Program-made: the position numbers and the translations under genes
From: Alternaria dauci
Lineage: Eukaryota > Ascomycota > Dothideomycetes > Pleosporales > Pleosporaceae
NCBI RefSeq assembly: GCF_042100115.1
Contig: NC_091276.1
Location: 124,001-188,000 of the forward strand
Length of the DNA: 64,000 nt
Reading direction: 5' to 3'
Notes under the pieces: model-generated
Databases searched by the model: none
The model's input: the letters and a program-made list of their open reading frames with translations, nothing else
What the model was told of the DNA's origin: nothing
In this document: piece by piece, positions 36,067-45,654 of the stretch
Layout of the letters: each line of letters begins with the position of its first letter
Position numbering within the stretch: the stretch's first letter is position 1

Positions 36067-37225
36067 CTAATAGTCCATGTCACGATCTGCGCGCTTCGCT
36101 ACTCTCTCCTCTTCCTTAGCATATCTTGCTTTATCTCCTGCTCTAATCTCTTCCGGAGGTGTTTCCAACTATTTTCGCTTCTTAACCTCCTTGGCAAGCA
36201 CATGCTTGCCCAATGCTTGCTCTTCTTTGCTATCTGCCGCACTGAGGTATTCGCAGAGTCTTGATCCAGGAATGCGGATAAAAGTGTCCTCCTCACCCAT
36301 TTCCCTCTGGGCAAGTTCTTCGTAGGTGAATTCGCTGAGGCGGAGCTGTAGACCTGGATGGTCTACGGCATTTCCTTCGTCATCACGGAAAGTCTGTAAG
36401 GAACGTCAGAAACTGGCAAAAATTGTTAAGAGAGTTAGACTTACTACATCTGCGACCCCTTCTACAGCTCGTAATTCAAGTCCGTTATTAGTAGTAAACA
36501 ACTTGGGTCTCCAGACTGATAACGTTGCTTTGCGCGACTTCTTGTTTCCGTACTTAATGTGTACGCATACGACAGCCCGCATGCTAGCATCTGAGTCTAA
36601 TATGTAGTTCTTAGCTAGCCGGCCTAAGCACGGCTTCTTCTGCGAGTATGCGACTTCAACTATAACGCCTGGATATTGTGCGTCTTTATGCCTGAATAAC
36701 GCTTCTGGCTCGTACTTCGATTTAGACGAAGTGCTAGCGCCAAGACGTATATAGGTTGATTGGGCAGGATGCACTTTCTGCGCGAATTCTGCCTTCTTGC
36801 CTAATCCGTTCTGTATTGTTTTTAGCTAGCTCCGAATGTCATCCTCCACTTTGTCAATAAAACGTTCGTGTATCTCGGTAGGCATGCGAACGACTAATTT
36901 GCGTTTATCTTCGTCGTAGTTATACCTAGCGCAAAATCCGTTAGATGTGACCTCTGCCGTCTCTGAAGTCTACTCACTGTATCTTCTCGTCCACGTATCC
37001 CGAAAGCACATCGTCTTATTGAAGCGTGCTCTCTATCTAATCGTACTCTCTGTCTGCAAGCTGAAACTCCGTCCGCGCGTCTCGCTCAGCGTCAGTTCTT
37101 GCGTAGATTTGTTTAAAAAGAGCGATAACACGATGCGCCTCTGCAAATGGCTTCTTAGCGGTCGATGGCGGCGTCAACAGGTGATCTGTGAATCTTAGGG
37201 GTGGCGTGACGTTTTGATGCTTCAT
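36067..37225 (-). pseudogene. Degraded fungal protein with nuclease-like core, copy 2
   Basis: ATG 37,225 opens MKHQNVTPPLRFTDHLLTPP. A short intron (GTGAGT donor, CTAAC branch, GCTAG acceptor near 36,980-36,930) and a second one (36,394-36,444, GTAAGT to ACAG) separate three exons. The middle exon carries MPTEIHERFIDKVEDDIRS, AEFAQKVHPAQ, then YPGVIVEVAYSQKK, NYILDSDASM and KATLSVWRP. The last reads TFRDDEGNAVDHPGLQLRL...FTYEELAQREM with a charged tail to TAG 36,067. P..LF..KDAQYPGVIVEVAYSQK resembles a PD-(D/E)XK core, which would make it a nuclease-fold protein, but this is tentative. Stops at EYD*, TLQ* and IRS* inactivate it. A diverged copy lies at 12,001-13,239. Confidence 0.6.
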
Positions 37226-37904
37226 TAAAGCTGCTTACGATATGGGCATAGCTTTACGTTGTGCTGCATCGTGAAGTTAGTTGGAAGCTGTCGCTCTTGC
37301 GCAATCGGACGGATCGACCAAACCTTGGCTGCTTTTGGTTGACTCAGCAACAGCGCCACACTAGCAGGGAGCCAATAACATAACTGTGGCTGATGGGACA
37401 AGCCATCCTGCATTGGCTGCAAAGGACCAACGCGCTTAGTCTATAATACCACCTTACCTACGACACAATTGTTGAGGCTGCAAAGCCTCTAATCTATGGC
37501 TCTATTCTTAAAGTTCTTCTGCCCGTTTGTTAGCCGACCGGCCGACCAGCCGCAGTTGACAGCCCTGCACTGCGACCGCGTTCTTGCACGCGACTGTCAA
37601 TTAATTAGCCTGTCTGATCTTCTGAATGCCAGACAAAGCCGAACTTAAACGTCGAAGAGCATAGTCGTAGAGAGACAAGGCCAGGAATTGTCGAGAGGAA
37701 GAGGAGGCGGAAAGAGAGGAGGAAGAGGCTAGGCGCCGACGAGCGCAATCCTAGAGAGATAAGGCTAGAAACCAGCGTGAGGAGGAGGAAAGGATAACCA
37801 GGATAGCGCGGGCTGTTCAGCGACAGCTAGCTCTTAGTTACGAACCGAGCTAGCCAGTAGCCGTACTGGTAGCGCAATTATCAACAATATCGCTTGTCGC
37901 CATA
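37226..37904. other. Spacer with a charged-repeat relic
   Basis: 37,640-37,820 encodes, in one plus frame, two copies of a motif like RRRA.S.RDKARN.REEEE, an Arg/Glu-rich coiled-coil-like stretch with TAG codons. It may be the 5' part of a lost gene ahead of the BTB gene. The remainder shows nothing. Confidence 0.35.
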
Positions 37905-38623
37905 ATGGAGGCACGTTCGGCCAAGTTTATGCGAGACATCGCTAGGTATTTACCCTTTAGACTTGCACAACTTTACCTAACTTTCATAGGATATTTAATA
38001 ACACGAAATACTCTAATGCCACGGTCGTTATCCACAGTAAAAAACTACCCGTTCACAAATCCGTTATCTGCACGCAAAGCGAATACTTCGAGAAGGCATT
38101 CCAGGACGCGTTTGTTAAGGGAAGTTCAGGAGTACTTACATTCAATAATGATAGTGGAGCTGCCCACTGGAGGGTGTTTGAATACCTGTACACTGGCGAC
38201 TACTCGGACGATCTATCGCATGACTTCGAGGGTACGGTGGAAGTTGAACCTATTCGCTCGATTTTCTAATAGCTACTAGATGATCCCACGCTGTTAAAAG
38301 AGCCTCGTGTATACGCCCTCGCTAATATGTTCTTCTTAGAGGACTTGAAAGCGCTTGCCACAGCAAAACTTCAACAAAAGTTAAAAGAGCTCTAGACCAA
38401 CGAATCTTTTCCAGAATGCATTCGCGAAGTACATGCGACTACTCCTCAGGGCGACTGTGCGATGCGATCTGCTGTAGTTCAGGTTGCCAAGAACCACGTA
38501 AGAGAACTAGGCAAACAGGTCGTGTTTAAGGATCTCATCCACGAAGGTGGCGATTTTGCTGTTAACTACTTTGAAAGTGTTGTTTTTCTAGCGCCTTCAG
38601 CGGTCCTCCCAACGCGTCCCTAA
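37905..38623 (+). pseudogene. BTB/POZ-domain protein with three nonsense codons
   Basis: Exon 1 (37,905-37,945) and exon 2 (37,990-38,623) flank a 44-bp intron with GTATTT donor, CTAAC branch and CATAG acceptor. Together they give 224 codons plus stop. After MEARSAKFMRDIARIF comes a BTB fold: ATVVIHSKKLPVHKSVICTQ, SEYFEKAFQDAF, GVLTFNNDSG and FEYLYTGDYSDD. A helical tail follows, with VYALANMFFLEDLKALA. Fungal BTB proteins of this length often act as Cul3 adaptors or orphan scaffolds. Two adjacent stops follow PIRSIF and a third follows KLKEL, all RIP-compatible. It sits between the nuclease-like gene and the Fot1-like transposase. Confidence 0.75.
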
Positions 38624-39067
38624 GTAAGCGACCTTTTTGGTGGTACGTATAACAATTCCTCTGCATGGTAGTCAACCGCAATGCCTTGCTTAAGAACCTC
38701 CCTGCTTCGAGCTTAGCGGCCTTAAGCCAACGGGGTTTGACGTAATTTGTCTGATGGACAGGTGGCATTTTAGCAGGGATGAGCAATATCAACAATGCAG
38801 TAGTTGCACATCGGGTAGAAAAAGATGGCGAAGCAACATCATGAAGTTTTAGCTATCATTTGCGTCATTCATGCTGCATGGTATGCATCGCCGATCATAC
38901 GGCACATCTTGGCTTTGACATACATCACCAAGAATGATACGCACGATAGCCGCAAGCATGTTGACTGCTCAAGTCACCACAAGACATAGAGGTACCAAGG
39001 AAAGAGCACAAGCGTGCGCATAGGAGAGCGAAGGCTGATAAAGACTTCGACTACAACTGTTCTTTTG
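38624..39067. other. Spacer between BTB relic and transposase
   Basis: No gene or repeat recognised. No TIR specific to the Fot1-like gene is visible here. Confidence 0.35.
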
Positions 39068-40744
39068 CTAGTACATCTTCGCCTCTAGGGCTCTATATGG
39101 CTGTTGGATAATCTCAACTTCCTTAACTCGTGTTTCGCTTGTTCGTAAGACTTTTGCCCTCTGCGCTGAGTTACTAGCATCCTGCTCTGGCGAAGCGCTC
39201 TTTCGTTTCCGACCACGTTTCTTCATGCCCATAGCAGCACCTTCTGCCTCTGGTGCCGCACTTGCGACATCTCTGGCTTCTTTAGCAGCCTTTTTGGCCC
39301 TTTTCTCTGCCTCCTTGGCGTCCGTCAGAGCGCGTTCCGCTCGCTTCTTCTCGAGGTCCTCATAGGTCGCCACTCTTGCCGTACCTATTACCTTTTGATC
39401 GGCTGCTCGGCGAGCTTTTCCTTCGTTGTTAATCGTAGCTAAGAACTGATTTCGATTGTAAAGGAGTGCAATCTTGGCAAGGTACGTCTGAGCGGCATTT
39501 GCCACCTTCTGTTGGAGCTTCGCCTTGTGCTGGCTGCTCGCTTGATTATTGGGTACCTGTTTGATCCTGTCAAGTAGCGACATCAAAGCCTCTCCAGATA
39601 CTGGCGTTGCAGGCGTAGGCAGTGTTTCGTAGTCCGGACGGAGATCTATCCTCAGCTTACTAGCGGTCGATATGGTTAAATCGGTGGGGGGTTTAGGTAT
39701 CTCTGCAAGGACTTTATTAGGATTGAATGGGAATAACCCGCTTCCTCTCCAGGCTCCAAGGATGTTTCTTTTCGTAAACGCCTTTTCCCTTGCTGGGCTG
39801 TACAGATAAGTGAAGTGCTGCTTGCCGACTGTGTTTACTCCACCAAGCTCCATCCTTTCCACTTGTTCGCGATAGACTGTCTTCAAGGGCCCGAAGGCCC
39901 CGACATCACATGGCTGGGTCTTGTGGGAGGTATGGGAGGGCAAACGGCAAAGGATGATGTTGTTTTCAAAACAAAACTCCAAGACCTCCAGGGTTTCATG
40001 CGTTCCGAAACCATCCCAAATAAGTACGCGTGGTTTATTGTTAGCGCGTTGTTTGGTTTGGGGATCGAATACAAGCTTAAGCCACTGCAAGCTAATATAA
40101 GAGTCGGTGAATCCAGTATCAGAGAGCGCATAGACCCAACCAGGCGTAGGATACGTAGTCCAGTTGGCTCGATGGGTTTTAGCGGGCCAGATTATCATGG
40201 GGTTTAGACACCTTCCGTCTGCGGAAATGCATTCAACAGCAGTTACCATGGTACGCTTGACGCGTGCACCTCTATAAGCGTGTGTATCGTCCTTACCAAC
40301 TAAGACTTTCACGGAATTTAGCATACTTAGCATAACGCCAGTCTTGTCCATATTGTAAACGTTCTCTGGATAGACATCGGGCTCACGTAGCACCGGCCCA
40401 ATCACCTCAAACCAACACTTAACCTTATCATAGATGTTGAGCCGGTTCCAATCCTGCGGCCTGCTCTTCTTCGCTGCGATTTCTGGACGATGTTTCTCAA
40501 ACGCCTTAGCCCAGTTCGGGCCGGGCGGCTTGAGTGGCCTGTCCGCTGGGGGCCGATTGCGAGTGGCACTGAATGCTATCGCAGCTATATGCTTCATCCG
40601 CACAGGTGTTCCAAAAGCCTTCTGTTGTAACAAGAACTCGACAACTGCGTTCGCTTCGTACGGGGTGAGGTACCGCTGTTTTTGGGCTTTGACCTGCATC
40701 GATTCTCGCTCGAGTTTGCGATGACCGAGGGTAGAGAGAGGCAC
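39068..40744 (-). CDS. Fot1/pogo-like DDE transposase, long uninterrupted ORF
   Basis: 558 codons without a stop. The frame shown begins at a GTG, and the first ATG is codon 16 (40,699). The same frame stays open to about 40,870 and there encodes ALTEALPDGIPDTLAARAAHFNVP, which is the expected psq helix-turn-helix, so the true start has been lost or lies in another exon. Residues 25-100 form the CENP-B/Tc5-type DNA-binding region. The DDE domain has NMDKTG (Asp133), LIWDGFGTHE (Asp244) and KTQPCDVGAFGPLK (Asp280), giving DD35D spacing. The C terminus is Lys/Ala/Glu-rich, with RKRKSASPEQ near residue 520. Unlike its neighbours it has no nonsense codon. It is the best candidate for a source of transposase in the window, though the start problem leaves activity doubtful. 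Confidence 0.85.
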   Translation of the reverse strand: MPLSTLGHRKLERESMQVKAQKQRYLTPYEANAVVEFLLQQKAFGTPVRMKHIAAIAFSATRNRPPADRPLKPPGPNWAKAFEKHRPEIAAKKSRPQDWNRLNIYDKVKCWFEVIGPVLREPDVYPENVYNMDKTGVMLSMLNSVKVLVGKDDTHAYRGARVKRTMVTAVECISADGRCLNPMIIWPAKTHRANWTTYPTPGWVYALSDTGFTDSYISLQWLKLVFDPQTKQRANNKPRVLIWDGFGTHETLEVLEFCFENNIILCRLPSHTSHKTQPCDVGAFGPLKTVYREQVERMELGGVNTVGKQHFTYLYSPAREKAFTKRNILGAWRGSGLFPFNPNKVLAEIPKPPTDLTISTASKLRIDLRPDYETLPTPATPVSGEALMSLLDRIKQVPNNQASSQHKAKLQQKVANAAQTYLAKIALLYNRNQFLATINNEGKARRAADQKVIGTARVATYEDLEKKRAERALTDAKEAEKRAKKAAKEARDVASAAPEAEGAAMGMKKRGRKRKSASPEQDASNSAQRAKVLRTSETRVKEVEIIQQPYRALEAKMY

Positions 40745-40870
40745 GTTGAAATGTGCTGCTCGAGCCGCGAGGGTGTCAGGTATGCCGTCAGGAAGTGCTT
40801 CGGTTAATGCTCGACTCTCCTTATCTATAGTTAGCTCACCGAGGGTTATTGGAGGGAGAGGGCGGGAGGC

Positions 40871-41056
40871 AGCTCAGCGAGTCCCAGTAAACGGCAGTGC
40901 AGGCGATGCAGCCAGAACACGTTGCTATTTTAAGATTGGGCAGACCGATTCAGCCGCCGAACAGAATAAACTAACCAAACTGACCAAACTAGCCAAGCAA
41001 ATCGAGGAAAAGCTATCCCTGCGCCACAAGGCCCATGGAAGCTTCTAGTTTAATAC
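40871..41056. other. Spacer between transposase and minisatellite
   Basis: GC-richer than its surroundings. A direct run of CTAACCAAAC / TGACCAAAC / TAGCCAAGC triplets occurs near 40,975-41,000. No gene. Confidence 0.35.
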
Positions 41057-41133
41057 AGTAAACAACGAATTATTAGACCTTGTATTAAAGAATTAGTAAA
41101 CAACAAATTATTAGACCTTGTATCTAAGAATTA
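41057..41133. repeat. 38-bp minisatellite, left part (2 units)
   Basis: Two units of a 38-bp repeat (AGTAAACAAC.AATTATTAG..., ending AAGAATT) at 41,057-41,094 and 41,095-41,132. The array is continued at 42,979 after the pogo insertion. Confidence 0.9.
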
Positions 41134-42979
41134 ACGTGTTTCACCAGTAGTTCGGCCGCCCCAGTGGTTCGGCCACTAAACCCCACCAAAACGCCTGCGC
41201 AGCGACGTCGCGTAATGTCTCAACAATACAACGTACAAAAGACTTATACTGAAGCAGATGTAACTACTGCTATCTCTAGTATTACTTCTAAGCAGATTCA
41301 GAGCAAACAACGCGCTGCAGCGGTATATAACGTCCCTCGAACAACAATCCAAGCGCGACGTGCTGGAAGACGCTCTCAACGCGACAGCGAGCCGAAAGTA
41401 AAGCGCCTAGAGAAGCTAGAAGAGGAGGTGATTGTACAGTATATACTTGAGTACTCTGTACGCGGTCTACCTGTCTCAAGGCTCAACGTACGAGATATGG
41501 CGGATAGACTACTGCGAGAGCGTGGTGGAAACGCTGTTGGCAAGAATTGGGTTGATAGGTTCATTCAGCGTACACCTGAGCTGCGAACGCGATGGACCCG
41601 TCCGTACGATCGCCAGCGAGCTGCCTGCGAGGACCTAGCGCTTATCTAGCCCTGGTTCACGCTAGTTCACAACATGAAGGCGAAGTATGGTATCACAGAT
41701 AAGGACATGTACAACTTTGACGAGTCTGGGTTCGTGATGGGCAAGATAACGCCTTAGCTTGTGGTAACAGGCTTAGAGAAGCCTAGGAAGAGGAAGAAGC
41801 TCTAACCTGGCGATCGCGAGTGGACTACCCTGGTACAAGCCGTCGGCGCGACGGGTTGCGTTATCCCACCCTTCCTCATCTTCGCAGGCAAGGTTCTTAT
41901 CTCAACCTGGTTTACTAAGGACCTCCCGCGCGATTGGGTAATACAAGTTAGCCCTACTGGATGGACGAACAACGATCTAGCGCTTGCCTGGCTTGAACAC
42001 TTCGACTCGCATGCGAAGCCTGTCGGGGCGTACAGGCTGCTTATTATTGATGGCCACGAGAGCTATTGCTCAGTCGATTTCCAGGAGCGCTGCAAGGAGA
42101 AGAAGATTATTACTCTCTGTATGCCTCCACACTCGTCGCACCTCCTGCAACCGCTTAACGTTGCCTGCTTCTCGCCGTTAAAGTGCAAGTATGGCGACGA
42201 GGTCTGTGCGTTGATGCGCAGGCGCGTCCACCATATCAGCAAAGAAACCTTCCTACCAGCCTTTAAAGCAGCATTTCAGAAGGTGATTACGCCAGAGAAC
42301 GCTCGCGCAGGGTTCCAAGGCGCTGGGCTTGTCCCACACAACCCAGAGGTGGTGTTATCGAAGCTTAACGTACGGCTCTGTACTCCACCGTCAACCACCG
42401 TCGAGGACGGTGCTTAGGAGGCGAAGACGCCGCGCAACGCCCGCGAGATAGAGGCGCAATCAACACTAATTCGAAATCGCATGCAAATCCAACGAGGGTC
42501 ACCAGCAAGTTCTCTTGATGAGCAGATCACGCAGTTGAGTAAGGGCGCTCAGCAGATAGCTCATAATATGGTGTTAATGCAGGAGAAAATAAAGAGCCTT
42601 CAAGAGGCAGTAGAAGCGTCAACAAAGCGCCGGAGTCGTAAAAGGCGATATATACGGGCAGAGGAGACCTTAACAGTAGGTGAGGTAAGCGACTTAATCG
42701 CTGCGACAGTGGTTGACAGTTGCAACGATGGCGATAGACCGTCGAAGAGGGTGCGCGCAGAGAGGCACTGTGGGCGTTGCGGCGAGACTGGGCATAACGC
42801 CCGCACCTGTAAGGTAGAAATTGAGGACGCAGATAATAGCGATACATCTGAAGAATAATATTCTGTTATATTAACGATAAATAATTATTGTGGTGTTGCG
42901 CTGCAGCGCTGTGCAGGCGTTTTGGTGGGGTTTAGTGGCCGAACCACTGGGGCGGCCGAACTACTGGTGAAACACGTTA
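41132..42979 (+). mobile_element. Complete pogo-like transposon inside the minisatellite
   Basis: The element is 41,134-42,977 (1,844 bp) between TA duplications at 41,132-41,133 and 42,978-42,979. The TIRs are about 71 bp long with one mismatch and start ACGTGTTTCACCAGTAG. Excising the element with one TA recreates an exact minisatellite unit junction (AAGAATTAGTAAAC). Its ACGT termini and gene layout match the outer pogo element, but the TIR sequence differs, so it is a separate family member. Confidence 0.93.
41215..42858 (+). pseudogene. Pogo-family transposase with RIP-type lesions
   Basis: A single 548-codon frame runs from ATG 41,215 to TAA 42,858. It has a psq helix-turn-helix (AAAVYNVPRTTIQARR), the CENP-B/Tc5 DNA-binding region with NWVDRFIQRTPELR, and DDE motifs NFDESGF (Asp169) and LLIIDGHES. 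The third catalytic Asp has become Asn (LLQPLNVACFSPLK, compare QPLDVGCF in the outer element). A coiled coil near residue 440 precedes a zinc knuckle CGRCGETGHNARTC. TAG/TAA interrupts after LALI, KITP, KKL and VEDGA. All lesions are C-to-T or G-to-A. The protein is about 50-60% like the outer pogo transposase by eye. Confidence 0.88.
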
Positions 42980-43205
42980 GTAAACAATAAATTATTAGAC
43001 CGTGTGTCTAAGAATTAGTAAACAATAAATTATTAGACCGTGTGTCTAAGAATTAGTAAACAATAAATTATTAGACCGTGTGTCTAAGAATTAGTAAACA
43101 ATAAATTATTAGACCGTGTGTCTAAGAATTAGTAAACAACAAATTTGTAGACCGTGTGTCTAAGAATTAGTAAACAACAAATTTGTAGACTTTGTGTCTA
43201 AGAAT
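42979..43205. repeat. 38-bp minisatellite, right part (6 units)
   Basis: Four identical units (42,979-43,130) are followed by two variants carrying AACAAATTTGTAG. With the two units left of the pogo element the array had eight units. Divergence grows toward both edges while the centre is homogeneous, as expected from unequal exchange. Confidence 0.92.
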
Positions 43206-43485
43206 AACGTACGTAATTCTCTCTAGGTTGTGGTGTATTATTAATCTAGTAGTTAGAATTAACTCCACTTTAATATATTAAGATAAGATCGGGCTAGGGG
43301 TTACACTCGTGCAGACCTTGCGGAATTAAGATCTTAAAGCCGGCACACGCGCCATAAGATCTTGGTTTTCCCTTTAGTTCTATACCCTATTATTCGTTAT
43401 TCTGTTTCAAATTTAGGCCCAGAAATATACCTCGAAGGATTCTGTTGTAGCTTCCAACGTATTACACCAATCCCGTATCACAAAC
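43206..43485 (+). promoter_or_regulatory. Upstream region of the NmrA-like gene
   Basis: 280 bp between the minisatellite and the NmrA-like start. It contains a palindromic TTAAGATCTTAA near 43,326 and CT-rich sequence toward the ATG. A core promoter is likely here, but no specific factor site is identifiable. Confidence 0.35.
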
Positions 43486-44800
43486 ATGGCAAAGAAGATT
43501 ATTACTATCTTGGGCATTACTGGCAAGCAGGTAATTTTGGCTTCTATCCCCCCGTCCCCTTTCTTCTTAGATTTACAGGACATCTTTTATTAACTATATC
43601 GTCTTGCGATAACACTTCGGAAGCTAATCACTTATTGGCTGAAAATAGGGCTCCTCCGTTGCCAATGTTTTCCTCAGAGAGGAAGGCTGGCACATCCGTG
43701 GCGTGACCCGTGATCCAAGCAAGCCGGCGAGCCAGGTTTGGGTTGAGAAGGGCGTCGAAATCGTCAGAGGCGACATGAACGATGCTGCCATGCTGAAGAA
43801 GATCTTTGCCGGGTCAAATGTGATATTCGGCGTCACAGACTTTTGGGCCGTCGTGCGCGATCCAACATTCCAGGAGAGTGCCAAAGCGGCCAACGTTCCC
43901 ATTAACGTGCTCGCCTACGACGTCGAAGTCCAGCAAGGACGGAACATCGTAGACGCTACGAATGCAACCCTTGACACCTTGGAGCGGTTTGTGCTATCGA
44001 CGCTCTCGCCCACGAAGAAGTGGAGTAAAGGCAAATACTCGCATGTCTACCACCACGATGCGAAATGGGAGGCTGTTGAATACTTAAAGGCCACCTATCC
44101 TGAGCTTGCTAAGAAGACGTCGTATCTACAGGTGACGCTATATATGACGAACTGGAAGGATTTTGGCCCCCTCGGGGTAGGCAAGCCAGTTAAAGTAAGT
44201 CTACAGCTCCTGGAGAATTTGCCACTCGCTTGAGCATAACTATTTGAATTTAGGGCAGAAGCAGCTGACAGGCCAGTAGCAACCTGATGGCACCTTTTTG
44301 TTGAGCCTTCCTGGGGATCCCGATCGCCCTATTGCGCACATCGATGCGCGCCGCGACACTGGTAAGTCTGCCGTATTGATCACAGTGAATTCTTTTAGCT
44401 AATATCTGACATTTAAGGCGAATTTGTAAAGGCCTTAGTAAAGGTCCCAGCTGGCCAAAACCTTCTTGGTGTTGCTAGCACGTTGAGCTGGAACGAGTAT
44501 GCTACTTTGTGGGGCAAGATACATGGCGTGACCTGTCGCTTCGAGCGCCTTGACCGCAAAGTCCTTGAGGACGCTATCCCTAATGGCGTTGGTGAAGAGT
44601 TCGCTGAGACGTACGAGTACATCGCAGAGTTTGGTTGCGATGGTGGTGATCTAACTGTTGTTCATCCTAAAGATGTAAGTAACTATTCTATCCCTAATTC
44701 TGTATTCTATCTTCTTACAGAGGCATAGCTTGGTATAGATCTTCCATTGTACACTGTGGAAGAGTACATCAAGGATGAGGATTGGATGTTCGTATTGTAG
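43486..44800 (+). CDS. NmrA-like NAD(P)-binding protein, five exons, intact
   Basis: Exons 43,486-43,530, 43,649-44,194, 44,280-44,361, 44,418-44,674 and 44,729-44,800 join into 1,002 bp, 333 residues, with no stop or frameshift. Introns have GTAATT/GTAAGT donors and TAG or AAG acceptors. Residues 1-16 read MAKKIITILGITGKQG, the GxxGxxG dinucleotide-binding loop of NmrA-like/HSCARG atypical short-chain dehydrogenases. Later blocks are VTRDPSKP, FGVTDFWAVV, LSTLSPTKKWSKG, KATYPELAKKTSYLQ, HIDARRDTGEFVKALV and LSWNEYA. The catalytic Tyr-x3-Lys of true SDRs is not evident, so a cofactor-sensing or regulatory role, as for NmrA in nitrogen control, is more likely than enzymatic activity. Length matches the family. 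It is the only complete gene recognised here and sits inside the 10.7-kb insertion. Confidence 0.87.
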
Positions 44801-45654
44801 GGTTGAAGCCTACGGTCTGCTCCGCCACCGCCTACCCTAGAGGATTGTTAGAATCCTACGTAGGATTCCGCTTTCTACAGTGGCCGTGCGCGAAACGAGC
44901 CAGTTCGCGGGTCGAGCCACCCCAACAAGATCAGACGACTAGAAAGATAAGGCTGTAGAGCTACCTACAAAAGCGATTATTGCGAGATTTCTTAGTGTAT
45001 TACTGTATTAATATATATAAAGCTTTCTATCTATTTGAATCTCGCTAGCGTCTTAAAGTTATAGCTACGTAGGCTTATTTTAGGTAGGGGAGACGCAGTA
45101 GGCAGACTAGCGTTAGCACGACTTACTATAGCTATAACGCCACAACGCTTTACTAGAATTTTTACTACTTTATATAAGGCTTTTTACTTATATCCTATAG
45201 GTATATTATAAGATTTTTATATAGTAAAATACACAGCCGCTAATACGCACTGATATGCGCTGAAGTAACGAAGGATCGTGAGACCCCTCATTCTGCTCGG
45301 CGAAACTCTCGGAAGCATGAACATCGAAGGCATAACAACTTCAAAAGTTGGGAACCTTTTGGTTATTCACAAGAATATCGTTGAATGGCTCTGAAAGCTG
45401 CAGATCTGCTGAAAGCTGTGCGCAAACCGGGGTTGTGCGGTCGGAGAGGATCTAGAACCAGTAACGAAACCATCGACGGCATGACCAACAGAGCAGTAAT
45501 TTTCCAATCGCACATCCATACTAAGTGCAGGACTGGCCAAAGAATAGCGATATACTAGCTGCGACTTCAAAGACTTGTGTGAGAGTGACTTAGGATAACT
45601 AAATAGTAAAGTCATCTCGTTACGGGGTGGTTCTCGTTACATAGTGGGGGATAT
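44801..45654. other. Right interior of the cargo segment
   Basis: At 44,885-44,930 is a single copy of a terminus-like block (GTGCGCGAAACGAGCCAG, then CGGGTCGAGCCACC) built like the MITE TIR at 24,004, without a matching inverted partner in the window. 44,990-45,235 is a short RIP-like stretch. 45,250-45,620 has normal composition and no gene. Confidence 0.45.

Noticed and set aside
39815..40724. Plus-strand ORFs of 96 and 130 codons
   Set aside because: Antisense to the Fot1-like transposase, with no independent domain.
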